From Parastagonospora avenae f. sp. tritici 18332-5 (taxonomy: Eukaryota; Ascomycota; Dothideomycetes; Pleosporales; Phaeosphaeriaceae): DNA of 64,000 nt. The stretch lies in NCBI GenBank assembly GCA_022559985.1, contig JAFJTR010000027.1:1-64000 (forward strand), written 5' to 3'. Both the position numbers and the translations under genes were made by a program. Positions 1 to 11,166 of the stretch are shown piece after piece; the first letter of the stretch is position 1; every line of letters starts with the position of its first letter. The notes under the pieces were generated by a model that saw only the letters and a program-made list of their open reading frames with translations, made no database searches and was not told the origin of the DNA.

Positions 1-783
1 CATAGTAGTGAGCGTCGCGATACTTTGCTTGTCACGAACTCGGGGTAGTGTTGTTAATAGGACGCGTCGCGCAACTAGGCAACCAATCAGGAGGCGTCAG
101 ATCGCGCTAAGTAAGACCTAGCGACTGCTGATTGGCTGCGCTGATTTCGGTGTGAGTTCAGATAATCAGATCCGGAACACTAAAACACCAAATATTTGCA
201 AATATTTGCAAATATAGCGAATCCTATATTTGATTTGATTGGTAAACTCTTAAAGCTATATTTGATTTGTTTGATTTGACTATACCAATCAAATCAATCA
301 AATATTTGATTCATGTTTGTTTGTTGCGGAGTGTGGTCAAGGGCCGGATGAGGAATTCGAATCGGATGATGGAGTTTGCAGGGACGCTGAAAGGATCGAA
401 AGCCCAGACGCTGTTTCATTGGGTGCCTCGACTATTGTTTTCCTTCTCTTCAGCGTCCGGACGGTCTCTTACTACAAGGCTGAAGTGTCAGTCACCAGAT
501 CTATCTGCGGTCAATGGCTATAAAAGAACAGCTACTGACCGTTGGCCCGATTGCCGGGTTACAGTTGTGAGCTATCTCGCGACATTGTTGTGCCCAATGT
601 GACCAACCAAACTCCATTTCCGCTTTCGAATATGATTTTGAACTGTTCTGAGCTGATTTGTGACTAGTGATCTGCGACTAAGCCCCCTTCCGACTCTCGT
701 GACAGTACAACAAAGTTCCATCTTGTGCTCAAAGCGCTGCAGGAAATTGGATCACTGAGGCGAGTAACGCGGAATCATCACTC
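1..783. other. Gene-free left edge with repeat relic
   Basis: No supportable coding region is seen. The stretch holds the AT-rich palindromic repeat cluster listed separately, then ordinary sequence reaching the 3' end of the ankyrin gene. The open frames here are short and show no family features. An 8-base inverted pair (CCAATCAG near 82 and CTGATTGG near 130) also occurs. Confidence 0.5.
191..312. repeat. AT-rich direct/inverted repeat cluster (possible transposon end)
   Basis: Seen directly: AATATTTGC is repeated in tandem at 191-215. TATATTTGATTT occurs at 225-236 and again at 258-268. A 15-base exact inverted match pairs TTGATTTGATTGGTA (230-244) with TACCAATCAAATCAA (283-297), around a loop of about 38 bases. 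The composition differs sharply from flanking DNA. Subterminal arrays of this kind occur at the ends of some fungal DNA transposons, so a solo hAT- or MITE-like end is possible. No transposase or target-site duplication could be demonstrated. Confidence 0.5.
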
Positions 784-2005
784 TCATACCCCTTCTATCT
801 TTTTCCTTTTCCAAACTTCAATCTTGCTCTTTCCAGCCTCGTCCAGCACATCAAAACTTGCACCAGAATCCAACAGCTCCTTCACACCCTCCTCATTGAA
901 GGTTCCCACGTCCCTCTGGATGGTTAGCGCCATTTGTAGCGCAGTCATACCATTACTCTCGCTTCGAGAATCCGGGTATGCGCCACGTTGAAGTAGAAGT
1001 CGCAAAGTATTTACACGAAATGATGTGACTGCGGTCATTGGAAGTAGGCGGTTGAGAAGGGCCTGGTGTTAGATATGAGCAAGGCTGGCCGTAACACAGG
1101 CTCGGCTGGAATGGAACTGCATGGACTGGACCGCGCAGCTGGTCGCACAAGGGCGGGGGATAAAAGCCACTTGTTCATAGATCAGACCAGAGGACGATCA
1201 ATCACTTCAATTATCAACATCATTAAGAACATTTTAAATCTCACACCTGGTGAGCCCGCGGGTCGCCTAGACGCCGGTGCGCATCAAGAAGCATTGCGAT
1301 GACATCTACCTGTCTTTTCGCCTCGCGCCGCAGAAACGCAAACTTCTCGTCCCCCGATGAACATGGCTGGTTTGGGGTATGCTCACAAGTCGCTGTATAG
1401 GCGGCAACCTCTTCAAGTTTTGCCTGGTCGAACTGGAAAGCCTGCAATAAGACTCTTGCAACATCAAGGTGAAACGCTGCGCATGCCAGACTTAATGCGT
1501 GGCTCTGCTGGTCTTGAGTCCATTCTGAAGTCCAAGACAATAAGTCAGACACCATATCTGCCTGTCCTTCGAACGCTGCGACCTCAAGCAGCGTACCAGA
1601 CTCGATCACGCGCGGGGAATAATCGTCCGGGTATTTTTGCCTATGCGCGCCTAAGTCCCATAACGTTTTGGCCATATCGCGGCGCCCAAGTCGCACTGCA
1701 AGGCGTATAGGTGTATCTTCCATGCGTATGTTGGTGCTGCCTTCATCTAGAATGTCCATGTTGGCGCCACGCTCTAGGAGCGCTGCCAAAGCGGTGGGCT
1801 GTTTGCGCCACATAGTTACGTGTAAAGCTGTACCAAAACCACTAAACTTGCCGCGAGCGACATGGATCTCATCGATGTCTTTGCCTATGTCCACAAGTCT
1901 GTGGATTTGTGGGACATCGCCATGGCTTACGGCTAGATGCAAGGCGTACGCAGAATGGTTACCGAAGAGGTCGTCGAAAAAAGCTGCATCGGGTGTATCA
2001 TGCAT
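784..2005 (-). CDS. Ankyrin-repeat protein
   Basis: Two exons, 2005-1247 and 1062-784, give 345 aa. The 184-nt intron has donor GTGTGAG and ends CTAACACCAG, and the joined frame reads straight through. Ankyrin helices recur along the protein: ALHLAVSHGDVPQIHRLVD near residue 20, TALHVTMWRKQPTALAALLE near 60, TPIRLAVRLGRRDMAKTLWD near 95, and MTALQMALTIQ near 290. No signal peptide, membrane segment or catalytic domain is visible, so it is probably an interaction scaffold. Ankyrin singletons near HET fragments are common in variable parts of mould genomes. The partner and role are unknown. The branch site lies unusually close to the acceptor, so the alternative AG at 1035 cannot be excluded. 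Confidence 0.75.
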
Positions 2006-2456
2006 GGCTTATGGCAAAGCATTCGCATGCATATGTGTATTTGTGGTATTTGTGGAAAGAAAGATGAGGTCGATATGACACGGCAGTTTCTTGCATGTTG
2101 TGATTCGTCTATTGGCGATCAGCTGACGGGAGCTGCCTAATGTGTCGAGTGTGAACATCGGCCGTCGTTGTAAATAGAGGCAGCGGCTAATCAAACAGAT
2201 CACGGCCCACAAATCGAGTTAGAACCTAACTGCACCAAATCCTCGTCGCTCATAGTTCATGGGGATGTTGCCATCGCAGCGCCACGCACATGCTATCCAG
2301 AGTCCGTCACTTTCGCAGCATGACGGATACTATAAGCTATTGTATACACGACCCACCATCGGTCTGACCTCTTGAAGTATAATTAATTAGTCGACCATGC
2401 AAAAACAAAAAGAATATCGTACAGGAACGACAGCTATGCTACACGCACTTCACAGA

Positions 2457-2903
2457 TTAAGGCGGATTGCCTGGATCTGGAATGGTGAACTCGTACGTGT
2501 AAGAATCACCGTTCCTGATTATCGTGAACGACACTTGGTACGGATCCGCGTTAAAGAACTCCGACGAAGAGTCACCCCGCTCCAAGAATGCCGGACTTGA
2601 CCCTATATCAATATCTCCATTATTGTCAGAGGTCGCACCTCTAACGATGGGCGAAATTCCCGGCGTGGCAAGGTAGCCCGTGTTGAACAGCACATTCGCC
2701 CACACCGAAAATCGGTCGTAGGATGAACCAGCGGGCAGACTTCCTCTAGCATGAGTACCAACGTACCAAAGGGCGTTTCTCGTCGTGAGATCGGGCACGT
2801 CAATACAATCGAAACCTGGTCCTCGAGCATTGAGATCGCCGTACTGAGAATTATCCACACGCCATCCGATCTGAGCTTCTGTCCGACGCTGCCCGTGGAA
2901 CAT
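2457..2903 (-). CDS. Hypothetical protein
   Basis: An open frame of 148 codons from an ATG at 2903. I do not recognise the family. The product is acidic and rich in Gly, Ser and Asp, and its C-terminal half alternates polar and hydrophobic residues (YQVSFTIIRNGD, YTYEFTIPDPG). That pattern suggests a beta-sandwich rather than a membrane protein. There is no signal peptide, and the frame is closed by a stop shortly upstream, so a 5' exon could be missing. Its 5' end touches the HET remnant on the opposite strand. It may be a gene fragment. Confidence 0.4.
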   Translation of the reverse strand: MFHGQRRTEAQIGWRVDNSQYGDLNARGPGFDCIDVPDLTTRNALWYVGTHARGSLPAGSSYDRFSVWANVLFNTGYLATPGISPIVRGATSDNNGDIDIGSSPAFLERGDSSSEFFNADPYQVSFTIIRNGDSYTYEFTIPDPGNPP

Positions 2904-3951
2904 TGACACGCGTTTTTTGTGCTGATGCTGCGACTATATATCGACTCTCGCGACAAGGAACAGGAAATTTCAGCTGGAGTAGAAAGAGGGCGCCTTGGTT
3001 TCATTGTCTCGGGCGGAAGATGATTGACCCAGCAAGAGCAGGGGACATTGCCAGCTTGGCAGCTTTGACATCGCAATGTCGAGCTTCAGATCCCCGAGAC
3101 AGGATCTTCGCAATCTCAAATTACGAGAGAGCCTGGCAGCTGATTATACCCTGTCCTTCAGGCACCTCGCTATTGGCTTCTTCGCGTACAAGTTTCTTGT
3201 AGCGCAGAAATCGTTCTTCTTTGACCACGCTGGCTTACTGTATTCGAATCAGTCGCCGTCTTGGGTGCCGGTGTGTCGATCTGATAGAGAATGGGAGCGT
3301 GCGTTGGTGGGAGCTATACCCTGCAATATAGACATTACCCCGTTTGATGCCATATCAACAGTCGACTACATGGTTTATCTTGATGAACGATCCATGTTCA
3401 CTCTCAAGGAGATGATTGTTGCATATGACTACCAGCCTGCGTATAGTTCACCGTCCGTTGTTGATTCTGCCACTGGAGCTCTGCTGATGATCCTCACACA
3501 TCTGTTGATGTTCGAACACGAGCCCAAGGTACTGCCAACTCAAGCAAACTTGCAATTCTACGAAGTCAGCACCACGGTGACGCTAAAGCCAATTCCACGG
3601 TTGTGTGTTTTTGCATCGACGCGGTTGCAGATCGAAGTGGGCGACCATATCTTTAAATTTCCTATGAAAGAGCAAATCGAGGATTATGTCAAGTGGGAAG
3701 AGAACTCATACGTCGCCATGCCTCCCGATTATCATGATGACCGGTTTGGCCCTCGCAGTCTAATATATCTCATCTCATGCCCAATGCCGAATCAACAAGA
3801 CTTACCGGCATACAAACTAGTCAAGAGTCGAATCGGCCTTTGCGCAGCCTATCCACACATGATCCAGGAGCATCATTCGTCCGTCAGCTTCAGCCAAAGC
3901 GATTGGCTCGCGCTCCGCAACCTATGTACCCTAAGACTCTCCGAAGTCTAA
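2903..3951 (+). pseudogene. HET-domain protein remnant, frameshifted
   Basis: Two overlapping frames together resemble the middle and C-terminal part of fungal heterokaryon-incompatibility (HET) proteins. The first frame carries ASDPRDRIFAI near 3090, matching the family's conserved DPRDKIYAL-type motif. The expected continuation (ADYTLSFRHLAIGFF, then SPSWVP near 3260) lies in the next frame, which stays open to 3951. No GT donor exists between the two blocks, so an intron cannot explain the shift. The N-terminal HET signature is absent and the first frame has no convincing ATG. HET proteins trigger death of fused incompatible cells; this copy looks inactivated. Alternatively, a short protein starts at ATG 3076. 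Confidence 0.55.
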
Positions 3952-4028
3952 ACGAACGTTGAAGCCACGATCAACAGTATCCTGAAACTCCTGGTGGCTG
4001 CAACGAATACATGTCTTTTGCAGGGTAA

Positions 4029-4427
4029 TCTCCGCCCATTACACATTTGCCCACCCAGGGCGACACAGGCCGTAACCAATACGTTGCTGATTTCTACGAG
4101 GCCTTCTACGACGATTACATTGCACACACGCGGGAAGATACTCTAGGGAGCCTGGGCGCACTCCTCATCCAAGTCAGGTCTTTCGAGCGACCATTAGCGA
4201 ATGGATATCAGTCCATGGTGGACATTATGCGCGAATTACTCGTCAGAAACAACTTGAAGATACTAATAGATACTCTCATAAATACGTTTGAGCCTCCGAA
4301 GATGCTGAGCGGCGTACTTAGCATGATTAGCGACGGCCCAACGGGGGAGAAAGGAGCGATTGGGATACCGAAGTACATCAACGGAGTCAAGGTGGATGGG
4401 CAAATCATGACGGTGGCCATTGTATAG
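4029..4427 (+). other. Open frame without ATG, possible 3' part of the HET relic
   Basis: A 126-codon open stretch begins after a stop at 4026. Its first in-frame ATG comes only near 4215. The peptide (YVADFYEAFYDDYIAHTRE, then MVDIMRELLVRNN) looks protein-like but matches no domain I know. It could be a further exon or broken tail of the HET-type gene just upstream, but no canonical splice joins them in frame. Confidence 0.25.
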
Positions 4428-4912
4428 TCGGTGCGGCGAAGTCATACTAGGTAATTCCTCTGGTAGGGAAGCCTGTATATCTCAATAAACTGCGGTCCAC
4501 TTCCTGTGAAACAATACAGATGCATACATATTCATTATGTACATCAAACCGTAGCAGCAAGGACCAGACTACATAACCCAATAAGAAAATCTGAAACCTC
4601 GAATAGTATAAGACAACACCTCTGAACGCACTTCCCACAAGTGATCTGTTCGTTCCAAAAGCACCGATACCCTCGACGTAACTTTCTAAATCTGCACCGG
4701 AGATAACATGTAGTCTCTTGGAAGCGTTCAGTCAGACGCGGCCTAATCACGCCGCTCCAACACACAATTCATTCACATTTGAACCACAGAGTGCCCCAGC
4801 CTAAACCTCCGCGCCGCATCCCCCAAAAAGACCAACACAAAACCAACTTTCATACAATTACCCATTGCACCCCCCTCACTCTCACCGTTATCACCCGCCG
4901 CCAAACACATCA
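4428..4912. other. Intergenic, nothing recognised
   Basis: No coding or RNA feature is recognised. The C-rich stretch near 4850-4910 directly precedes the next gene and is probably its 5' leader. Confidence 0.5.
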
Positions 4913-5308
4913 ATGTTCCAACACTTCACACCCCGCCACATCCCCCCCCTCCTCCTCGCCACGCAACTCTGCATCGGCGGCCTCTACCCCTTCATGTACA
5001 CGCCCTCCGCCGCGCTGCTGAAATTCGGCTTCACCCCGCAAATCGCCGCGTCAGAAGCCGCATGGCCCGTGATCAAGACCGGGTCCGCGCGCGTGACGGC
5101 CATGGGCATTGCGCTGTGGGGCATGTATCTCGGGGGCCATTTCGCGGCCATGGATATCTTGATCGCGTCGCTTGGGTGGGTGGCGGTTGTTGATGGGATT
5201 GTGTGTGCGCGCGAGGGGGCGGAGGGGGCGGTTGTGATGAGGGTGGGGGTGACGGGTGTGATTGCGCTTTGGGGGGTTTTGGGGATGACGACGGGGAGGT
5301 ATTTCTGA
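4913..5308 (+). CDS. DUF4267-like small membrane protein
   Basis: 131 aa from the ATG at 4913, followed by MFQHFTPRHIP. Four hydrophobic segments are visible: LLLATQLCIGGLYPFMY near residue 12, ARVTAMGIALWGMYLG near 62, AMDILIASLGWVAVVDG near 83, and VTGVIALWGVLGM near 112. This size and layout, with a P-rich start and a central G-R-M/V-turn, resembles the DUF4267 family of fungal and bacterial integral membrane proteins of unknown function. It has no intron. The coding sequence is strongly GC-skewed (C-rich first half, G-rich second half). Confidence 0.65.
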   Translation: MFQHFTPRHIPPLLLATQLCIGGLYPFMYTPSAALLKFGFTPQIAASEAAWPVIKTGSARVTAMGIALWGMYLGGHFAAMDILIASLGWVAVVDGIVCAREGAEGAVVMRVGVTGVIALWGVLGMTTGRYF

Positions 5309-5982
5309 AGTATAGGGTTGGGATGGGCATGGGATCATGAATATGAATAGGAATATGTATATGAATATCACGTGTACAGTCAAAGTTGTACGATATTGGT
5401 TCATCAACCGTTTCCATTCCATTAAGCATTACTACTAAAGATTTACCTCGCGGGCAGCAGCCACCCCAAGAATGACGCATACCGCGAGTTTAAACTTCTA
5501 CGCGCCCTGCACCAGGCATTCTCTCTGCCATCATTCCAACATTGTTCGTGCCGAAAAGCCCCCTAGCAGACACCCAGCTGCCATGTGAAAGAAGAAGAAT
5601 GACTCGAAGCTGCGAGCCGGGTGCTGAAGCGAATGTGAATAAAGTACAGGTCGAAACGAAGTACTTTGTGTACAGGTCCAAAAGTGAGCCCGAAGCGACC
5701 GACTTGGGTATCAAATAAAAAGTGTATAATAAACCGCGCGAAAACAGTGCGCTAGAGGAGCCACAAGAGAAAAGTTGCTGTGGTCCTGGAGTGATATCGC
5801 GTTCCGTCTCTTGCTACGACGCCTGTTTCTATGCTGTGTGAAATCCACACAATGGGATCGCTGAAATGCTGCGAAAACAAAAAACTCCGGGGTATGCATG
5901 AGTCGTCAAGGCCGTCACCGCGAGGATGTAGGTGATGATGCGAGCTTAGAGATGAGGTGTGAAGGTGGCGTAGAGGTAGAAT
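5309..5982. other. Intergenic with short GAATAT-type repeat
   Basis: 5334-5370 is a run of imperfect ATGAATATG/GGAATATG units. Otherwise nothing is recognised. The right end is the probable 3' UTR of the convergent AUR1 gene. Confidence 0.5.
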
Positions 5983-7505
5983 CTATCGCTGTTCGGTATC
6001 GGATCCGACGGTATCGCCGTCCCAGAGGCTCTGGGCGTCGGTATCAACAGGTGAGTGGGCGCCCATTGGGCTACGACCACCAGTCGAGTAGGAGGAAGAG
6101 GAGCCGCTAGCCCAGTCGTCAGAGTCAGACTGTGGCTGGAACTCTTCGTAGATGTCGAGCATGCTGTAGCCAGCGCCGTCCATTGGGTCGCCAATCTCGA
6201 CATAGTCGTAGTCCCAGCGGAACTCCTTATCGGCTTGTGGGCGGGGGAGGAAGTTCGCGCGGCCAAAGAAGAAGCAGATGCCAGCAACTAAGCAATCATT
6301 AGCAAACATTGCAGGAAGATGGATAGGACAAACTTACGGAGACTGCCAGCAACTAGGTCAACGGCGTAGTGGTGCGAGAGGTACATGGTCGACCACCACA
6401 GCCACATGGTGTAGAAGACATAGACCGGGAAGAGCTTGGGGAACAAGTGTCCCATGAACAAGGTCTCGAGGGTCGCCCATCCGGAGTGGAGCGAGGGGAA
6501 AGCGCCAAAGACGACTGGCGAGGCATGGAATCCAGAAGTGTACAGATCAATGCCAAAAAGCTTGTCGATTGCCTTAAGACCCGCGGCATCTCCGGCGATA
6601 GAGTAGTTGGCAGGAGCCAGACCATATGTGTTCTCGTACCATGGGGGCGAGCAGGGAAAGACGGTCTGGATCAACACAGCCGTGATGTTCATGTAGCCGA
6701 AAGCGCGTGCCCAGGTTGGTGCAGTACCTGGGGGTCCCCAGATAAACATGCAGCAGCTGACAATGACCGGAGACACATAGTGGACAACACCATATGGCAA
6801 CCAGGCGAGGAGATCAAGGACTACGTGCTTGTGTGCGGAGAGGATGTTGCTCAAGTTCGCGCCGTAGAGGATGTTCTCGAGGGCTGGGAGGACGCGCACC
6901 CAAATGGCAGGTCGGTAGTCGGTGGAAATATATCTGCGAAGCGTACGTTAGCATCTCTGTACACGCGTGCGTGAAACGCGCAAAGTCATGGCCGCCGCCC
7001 GGTCCGATGTGGAGCGCTAGCAGCCAAGACAAGGATTGTGGCGCAGGCAGGCGCAGAGGGTGACGTACTTGCAGCTTGAAAATAGAAGAATCCACGTGAG
7101 GGTGGGGAGCAATGGGAGCAAGAACTGGCGGGTGATAGGAAGACATAGGCCCGTCATGAGCAGGCCGGCGACAAACGTCTTTGCGAAGGGCCCTGGGGCT
7201 TCGCTCACAGACAGGGAGAAGATGGCGACGATGGCGAGGAACAGGTACTGCGCATCGTATATGGACCACGGGTGCGTCCTCAGGGCCTTGATTGTGTCGG
7301 ACGGCGAGAACGACGTCTCGAGCCCGGCGATGGATGACGTGACGGACTGGCGACTGCGTATGCGCGACTTGGTGGCCCTCCACTTCCGGCGCACGCGATG
7401 GGGGATGAAACTGGGCAGCGCGGATAGGCCGGGGACCTTTGTTCGCGACAGCATGTCGGCGCTCTGGGAGCTGTCGAGGAAGGCGAGGTAGCTCTTGTTC
7501 GTCAT
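5983..7505 (-). CDS. AUR1: Inositol phosphorylceramide synthase
   Basis: Three exons (7505-7069, 6933-6338, 6287-5983) give 445 aa. Donors are GTACGT and GTAAGT, acceptors CGCAG and CTTAG. The enzyme moves phosphoinositol from phosphatidylinositol to ceramide in the Golgi, making IPC, and is the target of aureobasidin A. Support: family block RPAIWVRVLPALENILYGAN at the start of exon 2, the PAP2-like active-site motif FPSLHSGWATLETL, and the second conserved histidine motif YLSHHYAVDLVAGS, with several membrane helices between them. The tail is acidic and Ser-rich (DSDDWASGSSSS). The ATG at 7505 (MTNKSYLAFLD) is chosen because in-frame upstream sequence lacks family character. Length agrees with filamentous orthologues. 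Confidence 0.95.
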
Positions 7506-9420
7506 GGTGGTGCAGGCGGCGGGAGTGAATGCTCGCTGGATCGGAGGCTCGGGGGCGAAGACGGGGGCCTGGGGGCAGCGGCGACACACGCGACCAGAGG
7601 TGGTTCACTCGCTGGCGGGGTTGCGGTGCTGGAGGGAGACTTATCGAAGCACCAGCGAGCCTGTGGACGGGTTGAAGAGGGAGGGAGAGCGGAAGAGGGC
7701 GGGTTTAGGGATTATGAAAGAGGCCCCAGTGGAAGCTCCGGATGGCTGAGGCTTGCACTGCTGCGACCGGGGGCCTGCAAATTAGTTGCGCGCAGCCAGA
7801 TGCTAGCCCGCACGGGGACTGGCGCGGCTACACCCAAATTTCGTGTACAGCCTAACGCACAGTCTGCCGTGAGACGACGCGCCAGGATGCGCTTCCGATT
7901 TCCGATTGCTGTTGCGTGCAAAGATAGACAGCTGCTGGCCGCCTTGAAGCGTGCTGCGGGCTGTTGGGCACACATTCCTCGCTTCGTCGCTTCCTCTCTG
8001 ACACGGCGACTGCATGAAGCTCGCGTGATGACAAAGGCAAGGCCTCACGTTGCTTGGTAGCACGGCGTCAAGATTAGTCGTCGACCACTGCCTAGTCTAC
8101 TCGGCCTGGTGCGGTGAGCAGAGCGCGATGCGAGTATGAATTAGACACGCCGTTAGCTCGTCATGACATCAGCGCACATCCGCCTGATCGCGCGCCGCCA
8201 GCAAATCGTCACAACAAGCCCTCATCTTCCATGGCAGAACTTGACATTGATTGCTATCCATGCTGCATGCGTCGTACGCCGTACATCCTCTCAGCCTTGC
8301 CGCAGCAACCAACGTCGCACCACCCCAGCCCCAAGGTCCGCCCCAAAGTCCCCGAAACATGCCACGCACACGCTCCTTCTTGAACTCCGTGGACCACATG
8401 CTGTCAGACCTCGCAACCATCTCCACATGCGCCCTCCCACGCAGCTAACCAATCGCTCCATCTGCGCGCTGACTGTTGTAGCCGCTCGGCATCACGCATC
8501 ATCCGCAGCCGACCCCGATCTCCCCGATCCCCGACTCCTCGCTGCGCGTGGATACCGCAATTTCCTTTTTCCGCCCGGCTTTGAACAAGTGCTTGCTGAC
8601 ACAGCGCGCCGCCATCCGACTTCGTACGAGATTTGTCGGACGAAGCGCGAACTTCCCTCACGCGACATGCCAGCCATCCGTTCCAGACTTTCGTTTTGTT
8701 GAACGCGAATCAAAGAGCTTCCATGTTTTCAATAATTCACGACTCAGGCACCAACTCATTGAAAAATTTAACGTTGCAAAATTTTGTAAACTGGTCCATC
8801 GTAATTTCCCCACCCCTATCCATCCGGTGAAGATGTTTTCGCATGCCGCTTCACTATTTGCACAAAAGAACAACACCGCATCTCGGCCTTGCTCCGTGTA
8901 TGGATGGCCTTGCATATAACATTGCAAGTCGAAGCGTGTTTTGCCTTGCCAACAGAACATCCTCGATCGCCCATGTTTCACGGCGGCACGTCCAACAACG
9001 GGCAGAAACACGCGAGTCAATCGCGTAGACAACCGTATTTCGCGTGACCAGGTCACACCTAGGCCGCGTCGTGGTCTAAGCATCCTGCGAACTGGCAAAA
9101 CGGAACGGAGCGGGCGCGGGCATTAATGTTTGACGGGCCAGGCTGCACGATGGGAAATTGCGTTTTCTGCATGCCGGTCTGTGCCCATGGCGATCAGCGC
9201 GGCAACTTTTGATGCGAGGTGGAATGAGGCTGAATAGATTCAATGTTCTGATACCTACTGCACTTGAAGGTCGCGAAAGGGCCATTGACCCGCCTGGAAA
9301 TGCAATTAAACGTGACAGCAAAACTATGCATGACAACCGTAACTCGCTGTGCTCGCATGAAAATCATACACACGCCATGTCCTCGATAGATACATCCAAA
9401 CAGGTCCTCCCCGGGTTATC
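7506..9420. other. 1.9-kb intergenic region
   Basis: This separates the start of AUR1 from the 3' end of the NYN gene. Several open frames of 60-180 codons exist on both strands, but they overlap one another, are Arg/Ser/Pro-rich and lack domains, so I see no gene. 7506-8100 is GC-rich and presumably holds the AUR1 promoter. Confidence 0.5.
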
Positions 9421-11166
9421 CTAAGGCGTATCGATGAGATCCTCGAGGAAATCATCTAGCTCCGTGATGCTGAACTGCTCGCCCCACCTCTGCCTGAACG
9501 CCTTGCGCTTATAACCACCGTTCGTCTGTTGTCTCCAAGTAACGAGTTCTACCTTCCAGCCTAACCTGAGAGCCCGCTCGACATGAGCCAAGAAGCCATC
9601 AGACATCTCTGCCTCCGCGCCGTCGCCCGTCGCGAGAACCATGGTACTGGGTACTTCGGTATCCAGCATGCTCTGACACATCTTCAGATGAAGAAGCTCA
9701 TCGACGCCCTGCTCCACCCATTTCGGGGCAGATGGCATCTTGAGAGCTACGGTAGTACCCGTCTCAGAGTCACTGCCGCTGCCTGATCGCTTCTGGATAG
9801 CCTTTTGCCAGCCAAACCGGTTCACGTCGTTGAAGAATTTCTTCTTCGACGACTCCTCGCGGGCAATGTAGACTTGCTCCTGTACGCTGCACTCGTAGCC
9901 GACAGCCTTCGACGTTTCTATAAGTCTAGTGACCTGTGGCAATGGGTTGGCCTCGCGGTGCGAACCAACAAAACAGCGTTTTCCAACCGGACGACGTCGC
10001 TCCATCAATAGCGCGAGACTATCGAACGACATGTCGAAGGGCTGGACACCTTTCACGCGAAGCATGTCCTTGAAGCCAATCATGATGTTCGAGGCGTCGA
10101 CAAAGACATGGATACCTTCAGCCGTCGTATTCTCGTTCACCATCTGTTTTGGAGAGATCAGCCATTTCCGCTCCTCTGGAAACCGTGACAACAGTTTCTC
10201 AAATAGACTGAAATGCCGATCCACCTGCGAACGAATGGTGACGGCCGATTTCACCGGTGTGGTGTAAGCGTGGAGGAAGGGAGCAGGGCTGGGTGTCACT
10301 GGTATGTGCGACTGCACAGGAGCATGGTGGGAGTTGCGTGGGACAGTGACTGGCCGAACAGTCCTAGGCACCAATCCTGAACTGATAGGCGCAAGCATTT
10401 GTGCTGGTTGCAACTGTAGAATGGACTGAGGCACCATTTGATGTTGTGCGAGGGTCGCATGTTGAGTGGTGGGGCGAGGGGGTAATGGCTGTGCTTGAGC
10501 TTGGGGTGTGACTGGTAAAGCGGAAGAGCGTAGCCGCTTCGTGAGAACAGGTCTCTGAGCAGGAGTAGGTGTCTGTGGTGCCTGAGGTGCTTGCAGCACT
10601 TCGGGTGCAGGAGATGCTGGTCTAATCTTGGCGCCGACGTTGGACATGGCCCTAGACGGCTTGGTGGGTGAGGTGTTAACGACATCGGCATCCTTTGTCG
10701 GTGAGTCCGCAAGGGCCTCTAAGCTCTTCTGTATGTCGTCTAAGTTTTCTTCAAGCGCCCTCTCGGCTGCCCTACGAGCCTTGCGCCTCTGCTTCTTGGT
10801 GGTACCAGACGTTTGTGGTATGGCAGTACTGACAATATTCTGGTCCTTCTCTTTGAGGCCTACTTGCGACGATGGCGCCGGAAGAGCATTGATGATCGGA
10901 GAGGGTAGCAGGGCGTCGTCAGACGTACTGAGTTCTGATTCATCCAACGGTGGCAAAGGCGCTGCCACGTTCGGCTGCATACCCAAACTCTCGTAAAGCT
11001 TCCAGAAGTTGCCTAGACCAATCCCTCCATCTTGCAGTGCAGCAGCGGGCGAGCGTGGCTCCGATGGCCTCAACGTTGGCGATATAACATCGTGGGTACT
11101 GTCCGATTCTATGAGTTCAAATACAGAATTGAAGTCCCACGCGGAGTCGAGCGGTTGTGACGGCAT
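9421..11166 (-). CDS. NYN-domain (PIN-like) putative ribonuclease
   Basis: 581 aa in a single open frame from the ATG at 11166. Residues 1-330 are low-complexity, rich in Pro, Gln, Ala and Ser, with a basic Ala-rich helix (KKQRRKARRAAERALEE). From about 350 the NYN fold begins with IHVFVDASNIMIGF, the first acidic strand of the site. It continues through KRCFVGSHREANPLP, a VDELLHLKMCQSML helix with a conserved acid, and ends with TMVLATGDGAEAEMSDGF, then WKVELVTWR. NYN proteins are metal-dependent endonucleases related to PIN domains and to the LabA/MARF1 group. Substrate is unknown. The long disordered N-terminus suggests an RNA-protein complex partner. Confidence 0.85.
   Translation of the reverse strand: MPSQPLDSAWDFNSVFELIESDSTHDVISPTLRPSEPRSPAAALQDGGIGLGNFWKLYESLGMQPNVAAPLPPLDESELSTSDDALLPSPIINALPAPSSQVGLKEKDQNIVSTAIPQTSGTTKKQRRKARRAAERALEENLDDIQKSLEALADSPTKDADVVNTSPTKPSRAMSNVGAKIRPASPAPEVLQAPQAPQTPTPAQRPVLTKRLRSSALPVTPQAQAQPLPPRPTTQHATLAQHQMVPQSILQLQPAQMLAPISSGLVPRTVRPVTVPRNSHHAPVQSHIPVTPSPAPFLHAYTTPVKSAVTIRSQVDRHFSLFEKLLSRFPEERKWLISPKQMVNENTTAEGIHVFVDASNIMIGFKDMLRVKGVQPFDMSFDSLALLMERRRPVGKRCFVGSHREANPLPQVTRLIETSKAVGYECSVQEQVYIAREESSKKKFFNDVNRFGWQKAIQKRSGSGSDSETGTTVALKMPSAPKWVEQGVDELLHLKMCQSMLDTEVPSTMVLATGDGAEAEMSDGFLAHVERALRLGWKVELVTWRQQTNGGYKRKAFRQRWGEQFSITELDDFLEDLIDTP

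Noticed and set aside
8163..8702. 179-codon plus-strand open frame in the AUR1-NYN gap
   Set aside because: Arg/Ser/Pro-rich, no domain, overlaps open frames on the other strand, and lacks splice or conservation evidence.
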